From contig DATBRG010000016.1 of assembly GCA_036560445.1 (NCBI GenBank), forward strand, positions 1-32,998: a DNA stretch of 32,998 nt, in the 5' to 3' direction. Positions 8,723 to 17,026 of this stretch are shown piece by piece (position 1 is the first letter of the stretch; every line of letters begins with the position of its first letter). The position numbers were made by a program, and so were the translations under genes. The DNA is from DATBRG01 sp036560445. Its GTDB lineage: Bacteria > Pseudomonadota > Gammaproteobacteria > Burkholderiales > Methylophilaceae. The notes beneath the pieces are model-generated. The model saw only the letters and a program-made list of their open reading frames with translations, was not told the origin of the DNA and ran no database searches.

Positions 8723-9883
8723 GTGACAACTAATCAGTATTTATATAAATGGCTACTTGGTGGCTTATCATCAGAATATGCGCAGGAGAGCGTTGCATGG
8801 CTGGTGTTTCCTCATGCGCATAGCCCGATACTTGCTACGCGTCGTGCCTCGCTTATTTTATCTCGCGTCCGTATTATTTCAGCCTTATTTGCCATTTTAA
8901 CTTTTTGTTGGATTCCGGTTGATTTCCTTACTCTTCCGCAGGGAACTGCTATCGAATTAGCTTATGGTCGAATGGCAGTGACACTGGCTTTCGTACTGAC
9001 GGCCTTTTCTTCTCGCGATTCGAACATTATGGGTAGGGCCTACTCAGGCATGGTCTTGATGTTTGGCGTACCAACTGCGTTTTATGTTTTTTCACTATTC
9101 GAGCTAGTTAATATTAGCTCTAATGGGTTCGCTCGATCCATGATCGACATTTATGCCTATTTGCCTGCCATATTAATAGCGGGCATTAGCATTTTTCCAT
9201 TAACGATTCTAGAAGCACTATTATTTTCCACCCCTGTGTTTATAGGTTATGGCTTAGGGTATTTACCCAATCTGACCTTTATGGGTATTTCATCTCAAAT
9301 TGCAGAGATATGGCTGCTTTGCATGATGACAGTAGTAGTGACGGTTGCGAGCCTAAGTCAGCTTGGGTTTATGTTTAGCCTGATGCGTCAATCCATGCAT
9401 GACCAACTTACTCGTTGCTACTCCCGTCGTAGTATTGAAGAACTGCTTGAACTCCAGTACATCATTGCTGACCGCAGCCAGTCAGCGCTCTCTATCGCCT
9501 TCATTGATCTGGATAACTTTAAATTGGTGAATGACCACTATGGACACAAGGCTGGAGATGACGTTCTCGCAATTGCGGCTGATAGCTTACTGAGAAATTT
9601 GCGGGGAGGTGATATGCTGGGTCGCTGGGGAGGTGAGGAGTTTATTCTGGTGTTTCCCAATACCCCGGCGGATAAAGTTGAATCAGTTCTTAAGCGATTA
9701 TTGGTTGATGGCTTGGGTCAGAAACCAGATGGAAAAGCTGTCACTGCAAGTATTGGTGTTTCGGAAAAGATAACAGATCAAACCTGGCATTGGAGAGAAC
9801 TTCTAGATTTGGCCGATCAACGCATGTATCAAGCAAAGATTAGAGGCAAGAATCAAATAGTGACAGCTACTACTAAGTCCTGA
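8723..9883 (+). CDS. Membrane-anchored diguanylate cyclase (GGEEF)
   Basis: Makes c-di-GMP from two GTP. The protein has 386 residues. The N-terminal half (about residues 40-225) is strongly hydrophobic with roughly five or six membrane helices and resembles an integral-membrane sensor region. The GGDEF domain follows, with DQLTRCYSRR at its start, the metal-site segment AFIDLDNFKLVNDHYG, and an intact GGEEF at about 302-306. An allosteric I-site RGGD precedes GGEEF by exactly five residues, so product inhibition is expected. The start is a GTG with GGGAG at 8709-8713; no nearby in-frame ATG exists. It sits between the EAL gene and an MshEN-type ATPase, so it probably supplies the c-di-GMP that the ATPase reads. 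Confidence 0.93.
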   Translation: MTTNQYLYKWLLGGLSSEYAQESVAWLVFPHAHSPILATRRASLILSRVRIISALFAILTFCWIPVDFLTLPQGTAIELAYGRMAVTLAFVLTAFSSRDSNIMGRAYSGMVLMFGVPTAFYVFSLFELVNISSNGFARSMIDIYAYLPAILIAGISIFPLTILEALLFSTPVFIGYGLGYLPNLTFMGISSQIAEIWLLCMMTVVVTVASLSQLGFMFSLMRQSMHDQLTRCYSRRSIEELLELQYIIADRSQSALSIAFIDLDNFKLVNDHYGHKAGDDVLAIAADSLLRNLRGGDMLGRWGGEEFILVFPNTPADKVESVLKRLLVDGLGQKPDGKAVTASIGVSEKITDQTWHWRELLDLADQRMYQAKIRGKNQIVTATTKS

Positions 9884-9917
9884 ATCCTTATCCCGCGTGA
9901 AAAGTGAGGCAAATAAT

Positions 9918-12374
9918 ATGTTAGAGACTTTTTCAGAATGGCCAGCACCACCTTATTTCAATTTTGCTCCCGGCACGATTAAGACGGGCCCAGAGAGCTG
10001 CATAGTCTATTTTCGTAATGGGAACAAAGCGCTTGGCGACTTGGTTAGATTCTCTCCGGGTGAGTCAAGTATAGTTTTCCTACCTTCCCGTAATGAAGTG
10101 AATGAAACAATCAATCTGGATAAGATCAAGAGCATTCGTCTTGTACAGCCGCTTACCATGTTGCGACAAGAAACTTCCCTGGAGCAGCGGGCAGAAGAGG
10201 TATTTGCCCCATCTGAGCGACAGACCTTCAGTTTGGAATTCACTGATAAAGAGACTATTAGTGGAGAAACGGTTGGCCATACCGACTCTGCCAATGGTTT
10301 ATATCTATATCTACCAAAAGATAACGACAAGGTTGTGCGTTGTTTCATCCCAAAACAATCAATCGGTAATTTTCAGATCGGCATGAAACTCGGTGAGATG
10401 CTGATTGAAGAAAAGCTAGCCAGTAAAGAGGACGTTGATGCGGCGGTAACAAGACAGCGTAGTTTACGTCTTCAGCGTTTGGGCGATTACCTGTCTGAGC
10501 ATCAAATCGTTACTCGCGAGGAGTTGGATCAGGCAATCCGCCATCAGGAGACCAGACCTATTCTTAAGTTGGGCGAGGCATTGCAGCAGCTTGAACTGAT
10601 TACCCAGGAACAGCTAGATGCTGCACTGAAGAAACAAAAGGAGAATCGCAATATACCGTTAGGTCAAATATTGATTGAAATGGGCATAGTCGATGAGCGG
10701 GCTGTAAAAGGTGCATTGGCAAAAAAACTGGGCATTCCTTATGTGGGCCTTTCCAAATTTAATTTCGACCATAATGCCATCAGGTTAGTTAATCATTCAC
10801 TTGCTAGAAAACACGGGCTAATCCCCTTGTGCATGCATGAAAACTCCTTGGTGGTTGCATTTGAAGACCCGCTGAATTTAGCAGCAGTAGAAGAATTACG
10901 CTTTCTTATCCAGATGAAGATATTGCCAGTCATGGCCTCGCATGATGATGTGCGAACAGCGATCACAAAGCATTACGCCACTCATGGGGATAATAAAGGC
11001 CATGTTGAGTTTGGAGTTGACGATCGTATCGGTGACGATTATGCATACCATCAATCGGCCGCCTCGGAAATGAAGATCGACGATCTTGCCTCCAAGTTGT
11101 TCGTTGAGGATAGCGGTATAGAGTTAACAATGGAGCCTATTGCCGAATCAGATAATACCTTGGTGCAGCTGGTTAACAAGATGATCCTTGATGCCTTTAG
11201 CGATGGGGTTTCCGATATCCACATAGAAACCTACCCTGGCCGAAGCAATACGCGTGTACGTTTCCGTAAAGACGGAACATTGATCGACTATCTTGAGATT
11301 CCTCCCAATTTCCGTAATGCCGTTATCTCTAGAATCAAGGTCATGTCGCAACTGGATATTTCTGAGCGTCGCAAGCCACAAGATGGCAAGCTAGATTTCC
11401 GACATTTTGGCCCCGCCAAGGTCGAGCTCAGAGTCGCTACCATTCCCACCACAAATAATCTGGAAGATATTGTGATGAGGGTGTTGGCTTCAGCCAAGCC
11501 GGTCGCTTTTGATAAGCTCGGGTTATCACCAGAGAACTTGGCTGCATTAAAGAGTATGTTGGCACGGCCTTACGGGCTAATCTTGGTATGCGGTCCTACG
11601 GGTTCTGGCAAAACTACGACCTTGCATTCGATGCTTGGCTATATCAATACGCCAGGCCGGAAAATATGGACAGCAGAAGACCCTGTTGAGATTACCCAAG
11701 CCGGGCTAAGACAAGTCCAGATTAACAGCAAGATTGGATGGACATTCGCCAGCGCCATTCGTAGCTTCTTGCGGGCTGACCCCGATGTCATCATGGTGGG
11801 TGAAATGCGCGATCAGGAGACAGCCAAGACCGGTATCGAGGCCTCACTCACAGGCCATCTGGTATTGTCTACCCTGCATACCAATACTGCCCCGGAAAGT
11901 GTAATCCGCTTACTGGATCTTGGCATGGACCCATTTAATTTTGCCGATGCTTTACTTGGTGTTCTGGCACAGCGATTGGCCAAAGCCTTGTGTCCCAAAT
12001 GCAAACAAGCTTACACCCCAGAAGCAGCTGAAATTGATGGGTTATTGGCTGAATTTCTTGAGGGAACCAGCCTGGATCCTGTTACAACAATGGAGCAATG
12101 GCGCAATGCATATGCAAACAAGGGAAAGTTCACTCTCTACCAGGCAGCAGGATGCGACCATTGCAACCGTACCGGGTACCGCGGACGTTTGGGTTTACAC
12201 GAACTGATGAGTGTTACACAACCCCTTAAACGACTTATCCAAACGAGAGCGCCGCTAAATGAATTACTTTCTGCTGCATTTGACAACGGTATGCGCACAC
12301 TGAAGCAGGATGGGATTACAAAAATTCTGCAAGGCCATACGGATATCTCTCAGATCAGGTCAGTTTGTATGTAA
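9918..12374 (+). CDS. GspE/PilB/MshE-type secretion or pilus ATPase with MshEN motifs
   Basis: Hexameric AAA+-like ATPase of type II secretion/type IV pilus assembly class, 818 residues. The N-terminus (about 20-150) holds two similar beta-rich modules. Four 24-residue MshEN-type motifs follow at about 157, 187, 217 and 248 (KLGEML, RLGDYL, KLGEAL, PLGQIL), the last leading into the usual LGIPYV. MshEN domains bind c-di-GMP. The catalytic half has Walker A GPTGSGKTTT (about 559), an Asp box (TAEDPVE), Walker B-like DPDVIMVGEMRD, a His box (TGHLVLSTLHTN) and a tetracysteine zinc site CPKC/CDHC (about 692 and 746). The ATG at 9918 has GTGAGG 8 bases upstream; a GTG at 9897 is an in-frame alternative. 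No pilin, PilC or secretin is adjacent, so its machine is elsewhere. It follows cyclase and phosphodiesterase genes, which fits a c-di-GMP-controlled motor. Confidence 0.92.
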   Translation: MLETFSEWPAPPYFNFAPGTIKTGPESCIVYFRNGNKALGDLVRFSPGESSIVFLPSRNEVNETINLDKIKSIRLVQPLTMLRQETSLEQRAEEVFAPSERQTFSLEFTDKETISGETVGHTDSANGLYLYLPKDNDKVVRCFIPKQSIGNFQIGMKLGEMLIEEKLASKEDVDAAVTRQRSLRLQRLGDYLSEHQIVTREELDQAIRHQETRPILKLGEALQQLELITQEQLDAALKKQKENRNIPLGQILIEMGIVDERAVKGALAKKLGIPYVGLSKFNFDHNAIRLVNHSLARKHGLIPLCMHENSLVVAFEDPLNLAAVEELRFLIQMKILPVMASHDDVRTAITKHYATHGDNKGHVEFGVDDRIGDDYAYHQSAASEMKIDDLASKLFVEDSGIELTMEPIAESDNTLVQLVNKMILDAFSDGVSDIHIETYPGRSNTRVRFRKDGTLIDYLEIPPNFRNAVISRIKVMSQLDISERRKPQDGKLDFRHFGPAKVELRVATIPTTNNLEDIVMRVLASAKPVAFDKLGLSPENLAALKSMLARPYGLILVCGPTGSGKTTTLHSMLGYINTPGRKIWTAEDPVEITQAGLRQVQINSKIGWTFASAIRSFLRADPDVIMVGEMRDQETAKTGIEASLTGHLVLSTLHTNTAPESVIRLLDLGMDPFNFADALLGVLAQRLAKALCPKCKQAYTPEAAEIDGLLAEFLEGTSLDPVTTMEQWRNAYANKGKFTLYQAAGCDHCNRTGYRGRLGLHELMSVTQPLKRLIQTRAPLNELLSAAFDNGMRTLKQDGITKILQGHTDISQIRSVCM

Positions 12375-12412
12375 TTGAGCAATAGAACCTATATTGTTGG
12401 CTGAGGTTATTT

Positions 12413-13873
12413 TCAAGCGACGAACATATCGACAAACTCGTTCACTGGCGTTGATTCAAGTCGTTTTTGGTCAGAACACAGGTCAAGAATATCGATTTGC
12501 TGAGTCTCATTGAAACGGCGTGCGAGGTTGGTTTTGAATTTCTTTATAAGCTCGGGAATGCCTTCACTACGGCGGCGCCTGTGGCCGATAGGATATTCCA
12601 CAGCAATATTTTCAGATGCGGTGCCATCCTTGAAAAATACCTGTACGGCATTGGCGATGGAACGTTTTTCCGGGTCCAGATAATCACGCGTATATTCAGC
12701 TTTTTCCACGCATATCATCTTGTCGCGCAGTGCATCAATGCGTGGATCGGCCGCTACATTGTCTTCGTAGTCGGCAGCGGTCAGCATGCCCTTGAGCAAG
12801 CCGATAGCCGTCATGTACTGGATGCAATGGTCGCGGTCAGCCGGGTTGGCTAGTGGACCTTGCTTGTCGATGATGCGGATGGCGGATTCGTGTGTGGTAA
12901 TCACGATTTTGTCGATTTGGGCGATTTTGTCCAGAGAGTCGAGCTTGTTCCCGATCTTAGGGTACAGTTGTATCGCGCACTCAACGGCAGTTTGCGCATG
13001 GAACTCGGCTGGGAAGGATATCTTAAACAACACCTGCTCCATGACGTATGAGCCATAAGGCCGCTGGAATGTAAAAGGCTTGCCTTTGAATAGTACGTCG
13101 TAAAAGCCCCAAGTCTTGGTAGTGAGTGCGGATGGGTAACCCATCTCGCCTTTTATTACCATGAGTGCCAGGCGTACGGCGCGGCTGGTGGCATCACCCG
13201 CCGCCCAGGATTTGCGCGAGCCGGTATTGGGGCTGTGGCGGTAGGTGCGTAGCGATTGGCCGTCAATCCAGGCATTAGAAACGGCATCTATGATTTGCGA
13301 CTTGCTGGCCCCCAGCAGGCCAGCTACCACAGCGGTAGAAGCGACCTTGACCAAGACCACATGATCCAGACCAACACGGTTAAAACTGTTTTCCAGTGCC
13401 AGCACACCTTGAATTTCATGTGCTTTGATCATGGCCGTCAGAACATCGCGCATGGTGAGCGCTGCCTGACCATTGGCGACACGCGTGCGTGATAGCCAAT
13501 CAGCGGTGGCAAGTATGCCGCCAAGGTTGTCTGATGGATGACCCCACTCGGCAGCCAGCCAGGTATCGTTGAAATCCAGCCAGCGAATCATGGCGCCGAT
13601 ATTGAATGCGCCAAGTACCGGGTCAAGCTGGTAGCTGGTACCGGGCACCTTAGTGCCGTTGGGCACAATAGTGCCAGGCACAATAGGCCCTAGGAGTTTT
13701 GTACAGGCTGGATATTCCAGTGCCTCGAGGCCGCAGCCTAATGTGTCCATCAAGCAATTGCGGGCGGTGTCATAAGCTTCATCACTATTAATGACATAGT
13801 CGTGGACGTAGTTGGCAATATCGACCAGAACTTGGTCTGGGTTGGGGCGGACGTTGGAGATGTGCGATGACAT
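12413..13873 (-). CDS. prpD: 2-Methylcitrate dehydratase PrpD
   Basis: Dehydrates 2-methylcitrate to cis-2-methylaconitate in the methylcitrate cycle. The protein has 486 residues, matching the MmgE/PrpD family. Family features seen: NCLMDTLGCGLEAL near the N-terminus, the central WLDFNDTWLAAEWGHPSDN, the KAHEIQG segment and SFPAEFHAQTAVE. The start is the ATG at 13873, preceded by GAGAG; a TTG at 13885 in the same frame is less likely. It is the last gene of the leftward operon and is separated from prpC by about 92 bases containing a terminator-like hairpin, so its expression may be lower or separately controlled. It converges with the ATPase gene, 38 bases apart. No acnD/prpF pair is present, consistent with PrpD use. 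Confidence 0.95.
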   Translation of the reverse strand: MSSHISNVRPNPDQVLVDIANYVHDYVINSDEAYDTARNCLMDTLGCGLEALEYPACTKLLGPIVPGTIVPNGTKVPGTSYQLDPVLGAFNIGAMIRWLDFNDTWLAAEWGHPSDNLGGILATADWLSRTRVANGQAALTMRDVLTAMIKAHEIQGVLALENSFNRVGLDHVVLVKVASTAVVAGLLGASKSQIIDAVSNAWIDGQSLRTYRHSPNTGSRKSWAAGDATSRAVRLALMVIKGEMGYPSALTTKTWGFYDVLFKGKPFTFQRPYGSYVMEQVLFKISFPAEFHAQTAVECAIQLYPKIGNKLDSLDKIAQIDKIVITTHESAIRIIDKQGPLANPADRDHCIQYMTAIGLLKGMLTAADYEDNVAADPRIDALRDKMICVEKAEYTRDYLDPEKRSIANAVQVFFKDGTASENIAVEYPIGHRRRRSEGIPELIKKFKTNLARRFNETQQIDILDLCSDQKRLESTPVNEFVDMFVA

Positions 13874-13909
13874 GAGAGCTCTCAAAAATCAATTAAAGAC
13901 TATTCTGGC

Positions 13910-13951
13910 AAAAAAATCCCGCCTGCCAAATGGCAACAAAAAGCAGGCGGG
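13910..13951 (-). terminator. Rho-independent-like hairpin between prpC and prpD
   Basis: CCCGCCTGC at 13918-13926 pairs perfectly with GCAGGCGGG at 13943-13951 (9 bp, 16-base loop). Read on the - strand, the stem is followed by a run of seven T (13910-13916). The loop side also contains a smaller nested hairpin, TGCCA-AA-TGGCA at 13924-13935. This is a typical terminator or attenuator placed inside the operon, 14 bases after the prpC stop. Confidence 0.7.
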
Positions 13952-13965
13952 TCCCTAAAAACGGT

Positions 13966-15114
13966 TTAACTGCGTTCAGCTATCGGCACGTAAGCGCGCT
14001 CATCCGGTCCGGTATACTCAGCATTCGGACGGATGATCTTGTTGTCGATGCGCTGCTCAATCACATGAGCTACCCAGCCGGTGGTGCGGGAGATCACAAA
14101 AATGGGGGTGAACATACTCGTGGGAATACCCATCATGTGATAGCTGGACGCGCTGTACCAATCGAGGTTGGGGAACATCTTCTTCTCTCTCCACATCACG
14201 GTTTCGAGACGATCGGAAATATCGAACAAGGTCATATTGCCGGCATCTAAACTGAGCTGGCGAGAGACCTCCTTGATGGCGACATTGCGCGGGTCAGAGA
14301 TGGTGTAGACCGGGTGGCCAAAGCCGATGATGATCTCTTTGGCGGCGATGCGCTTCAGGATATCGGACTCGGCTTCGTCAGCATTGCGATAGCGCTGGAT
14401 AATCTCCATCGCAGCTTCGTTGGCCCCCCCATGTTTGGGGCCGCGCAACGCACCAATGGCGCCGGTAATGCAGGAATACATATCAGACAGTGTGCCAGCC
14501 ACTACCCGTGCGGTGAAAGTGGAGGCGTTGAATTCATGTTCTGCATACAGCACCAGCGAGGTGTTCATGGCGCGGATGTGTAATTCGGAAGGTGCCTTGC
14601 CGTGTAGCACGTGCAGGAAGTGCGCGGCGATTGAGTCGTCATCGGTTTCTACTTCAACTCGCTTGCCGTTGTGGCTGAAGTGGTACCAATAAAGCAGGAT
14701 AGAGCCGAAACAGGCGATGAGGCGGTCGCCAAGGTCTTTCGACCCGGCGATATTACGGTCGGTAGCTTCGGGTTGCAGCGTGCCGAGCATGGAGCAGCCA
14801 GTGCGCATCACATCCATTGGGTGTGCCGAGGCAGGTATCTGCTCCAGCACTTTTTTCAGTGCGTCAGGCAAGCCCCGCAGGGTTTTGAGTTTTTTATGGT
14901 AACTGGCGAGTTGGCCTTTGGTCGGCAGTTCACCATGAATCAGCAAGTAGGCGACTTCTTCAAAACTCGCGTGTTTTGCCAGATCAAGGATATCGTAGCC
15001 GCGATAGTGCAAGTCATTGCCGGTATGGCCAACCGTGCATATCGCCGTGCTGCCAGCGTTGACGCCAGCCAGCGCAACGCCTTTCTTTTTCTTGGGTTCA
15101 ACAATTGCGTTCAT
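13966..15114 (-). CDS. prpC: 2-Methylcitrate synthase PrpC
   Basis: Citrate-synthase superfamily enzyme that condenses propionyl-CoA with oxaloacetate to 2-methylcitrate. The protein has 382 residues, the short form typical of 2-methylcitrate synthases. Visible active-site residues: His193 (LYAEHEFNASTF), His228 in GPKHGGANEAAM, His267 in GFGHPVY, and catalytic Asp318 in FPNLDWYSAS. The start ATG is preceded by GAGGAG within the end of prpB, and the two genes are only 5 bases apart, so they are translationally coupled. A methylcitrate rather than citrate role is inferred from the operon with prpB and prpD. The enzyme may retain some acetyl-CoA activity, as is known for the family. Confidence 0.96.
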   Translation of the reverse strand: MNAIVEPKKKKGVALAGVNAGSTAICTVGHTGNDLHYRGYDILDLAKHASFEEVAYLLIHGELPTKGQLASYHKKLKTLRGLPDALKKVLEQIPASAHPMDVMRTGCSMLGTLQPEATDRNIAGSKDLGDRLIACFGSILLYWYHFSHNGKRVEVETDDDSIAAHFLHVLHGKAPSELHIRAMNTSLVLYAEHEFNASTFTARVVAGTLSDMYSCITGAIGALRGPKHGGANEAAMEIIQRYRNADEAESDILKRIAAKEIIIGFGHPVYTISDPRNVAIKEVSRQLSLDAGNMTLFDISDRLETVMWREKKMFPNLDWYSASSYHMMGIPTSMFTPIFVISRTTGWVAHVIEQRIDNKIIRPNAEYTGPDERAYVPIAERS

Positions 15115-15119
15115 GAGTT

Positions 15120-16022
15120 CTACTCCTCACTAGGTTTATCATTTTCTATACTAAATAACTGGTCCAATTTTTCCTCATAGGCGTGGTAATCCAGATATTT
15201 ATAGAGATCGGCCCGTGTTTGCATGAGGTCGACCACATTTTTCTGTGTGCCGTCCTTGCGAACCCCTTGGTAGACCTTGAGTGCGGCCAAGTTCATGGCG
15301 CGGAAAGCAGATAGTGGGTACAGCACCATGCTGACATCCACACTGGCAAGCTCTTTTACCGTAAACAAAGGGGTAGAGCCGAACTCGGTGATGTTAGCCA
15401 GTACGGGGACTTTGACTGCAGCGGCAAACTGTTTGTACATCTGTAGGCTGGTCATGGCTTCCGGGAAGATCATGTCAGCGCCAGCCTCGACGCAGGCACA
15501 GGCACGATCTATGGCCGATTGCAGCCCTTCCACGGCGAGTGCATCGGTACGTGCCATGATGACGAAATCGGCATCGGTCTTGGCGTCTACCGCGGCCTTG
15601 ATGCGGTCTACCATTTCGACCTGACTGACGATGGCTTTATTCGGCCTGTGGCCACAACGCTTGGCCTGTACCTGGTCTTCAATATGTACAGCGGCGGCAC
15701 CAGCCTTGGTGATGGCCTTGATGCTGCGCGCGATATTGAAGGCACCACCAAAACCAGTATCGATATCGACTAGTAGCGGGGTATCGACGTTATCGGTGAT
15801 GCGACGTACGTCGATCAGCACATCTTCTAGTGTCGAGATGCCAAGGTCAGGTAACCCCAGCGAGCCAGCTGCTACGCCTCCACCAGATAGATAAATGGCT
15901 TTATAGCCGGTTTGTGTGGCAAGCCGGGCATGGTAGGCGTTAATGGCGCCGATGATTTGCAGCGGTTTTTCGGCGGCCAATGCGGCCCTGAAGCGCGCGC
16001 CTGCTGATGTTGATTTGCTCAT
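15120..16022 (-). CDS. prpB: 2-Methylisocitrate lyase PrpB
   Basis: Cleaves 2-methylisocitrate to pyruvate and succinate, the last step of the methylcitrate cycle. The protein has 300 residues and belongs to the isocitrate lyase/PEP mutase superfamily. The signature KRCGH at 121-125 carries the catalytic Cys123; the metal-binding acidic residues appear in LLVDIDTGFGG (Asp86, Asp88) and VHIEDQ (Glu115). It follows the CitE-like gene by 9 bases and has AAGAGAA as ribosome site. The C-terminus has a short charged tail (about the last 10 residues) beyond the usual end. The product of the upstream mch/lyase genes, propionyl-CoA, would be finally consumed by this enzyme. Confidence 0.96.
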   Translation of the reverse strand: MSKSTSAGARFRAALAAEKPLQIIGAINAYHARLATQTGYKAIYLSGGGVAAGSLGLPDLGISTLEDVLIDVRRITDNVDTPLLVDIDTGFGGAFNIARSIKAITKAGAAAVHIEDQVQAKRCGHRPNKAIVSQVEMVDRIKAAVDAKTDADFVIMARTDALAVEGLQSAIDRACACVEAGADMIFPEAMTSLQMYKQFAAAVKVPVLANITEFGSTPLFTVKELASVDVSMVLYPLSAFRAMNLAALKVYQGVRKDGTQKNVVDLMQTRADLYKYLDYHAYEEKLDQLFSIENDKPSEE

Positions 16023-16031
16023 TAAATTCTC

Positions 16032-17018
16032 TTAGCTAAAGAATGCTTGCGTGGCGTTTTGCGGAATATCCACTTTAGTCAGCCTGGCTTTTTGCAGTAC
16101 TTCCCAGAAATAACGGTAAGTCGCACGGTCGTGCAGCTCACCTGCATACTGGATCGGCCCCCACTCTGCCTGCTGCGCGCTCAGCAGGATGTTGGCGGCA
16201 TCCTGCACTTCGCTGTAGTCCGGCTTCATGGCGTCGACGATAGCCTGAATCTGTGTCGGGTAAATGCTCCACATGCGCATGAAGCCAAACTCGTTGCGAG
16301 CGCGGCTAGCATCACTATAGGTGGTTTCTACGTTCTTCAGATCAAGCGTTACGTTGTGCGCAGGCACTACGCCATGAGCCAGGGCCGCAGCGACGACCTC
16401 GGTTTTAGCGCGCGCCAGTAATTTATGTTCGAACTGGCCGGGACTACGCATGGCGGATGCCGGGATGGCGCCATGATGACCGCTGACGAAATCCATGAGG
16501 CCGAAATCCAGGACCTGTAGCCATGGCAGGGCGGCAATCTCATACACTTCATGCAAAGCGCCATGGGTTTCAATCAGCACATGGATCGGAATCTCACGCT
16601 CTATGCCATGCTGTGTTACTACCTTCTGGATGTAGGTAATCATCTCTGCCACCTGGCTTGCCTTGGTCGATTTCGGGATGGTGATGTAGCTCAATACCTT
16701 GCCAGCACCGCCCACTAGAATATCGACATCTTGTTTCCAGGCCGGGTGCGTGTAGTCATGGATACGAGCACCTGCCATGTGATGGCGGTTGGCCTCGGAG
16801 TTAAGCATACGCACGATCATCTCGGCATGTGCGCGCTCTTGCCCTGCCGCGGCGCCATCTTCGCAATCGCAGGTGATATCAAAGATTGGGCCTAGGGTGT
16901 CCTGTAATTGTAGTGCCTTGAGGATAAGTTTTTCACTGCCGGCGAAATGCTCGCAGGAAGGAATCACCGGGAAAGATTTTTCGCCGGAAAATAAAGCGTC
17001 ATTGGGATGCGTGGACAT
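16032..17018 (-). CDS. CitE/Mcl-family CoA-ester lyase, probable malyl-CoA/beta-methylmalyl-CoA lyase
   Basis: Member of the HpcH/HpaI aldolase-citrate lyase family, 328 residues. The phosphate/CoA-loop motif is complete (CDCEDGAAAGQE, Glu53). The likely Mg ligands are Glu150 (VLIETHG) and Asp176 (DFGLMDFVSG). Members cleave malyl-CoA to acetyl-CoA plus glyoxylate, or beta-methylmalyl-CoA to propionyl-CoA plus glyoxylate. The gene lies 8 bases downstream of the mesaconyl-CoA hydratase gene, whose product is beta-methylmalyl-CoA, and 9 bases upstream of prpB, which belongs to propionyl-CoA disposal. That context favours beta-methylmalyl-CoA as substrate. The family is sure; the exact substrate is inferred, and citramalyl-CoA remains possible. 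Confidence 0.82.
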   Translation of the reverse strand: MSTHPNDALFSGEKSFPVIPSCEHFAGSEKLILKALQLQDTLGPIFDITCDCEDGAAAGQERAHAEMIVRMLNSEANRHHMAGARIHDYTHPAWKQDVDILVGGAGKVLSYITIPKSTKASQVAEMITYIQKVVTQHGIEREIPIHVLIETHGALHEVYEIAALPWLQVLDFGLMDFVSGHHGAIPASAMRSPGQFEHKLLARAKTEVVAAALAHGVVPAHNVTLDLKNVETTYSDASRARNEFGFMRMWSIYPTQIQAIVDAMKPDYSEVQDAANILLSAQQAEWGPIQYAGELHDRATYRYFWEVLQKARLTKVDIPQNATQAFFS

Positions 17019-17026
17019 TTTCTTCC

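Noticed and set aside
12375..12412. Possible terminator (CAATA/TATTG) between the ATPase and prpD
   Set aside because: Only 5 AT-rich base pairs and no T run on either strand.
12467..12853. 128-codon open frame on the + strand
   Set aside because: It lies wholly antisense to prpD, shows no family similarity and no ribosome site.
14671..15180. 169-codon open frame on the + strand
   Set aside because: Antisense to prpC and the end of prpB; its composition follows the codon structure of those genes.
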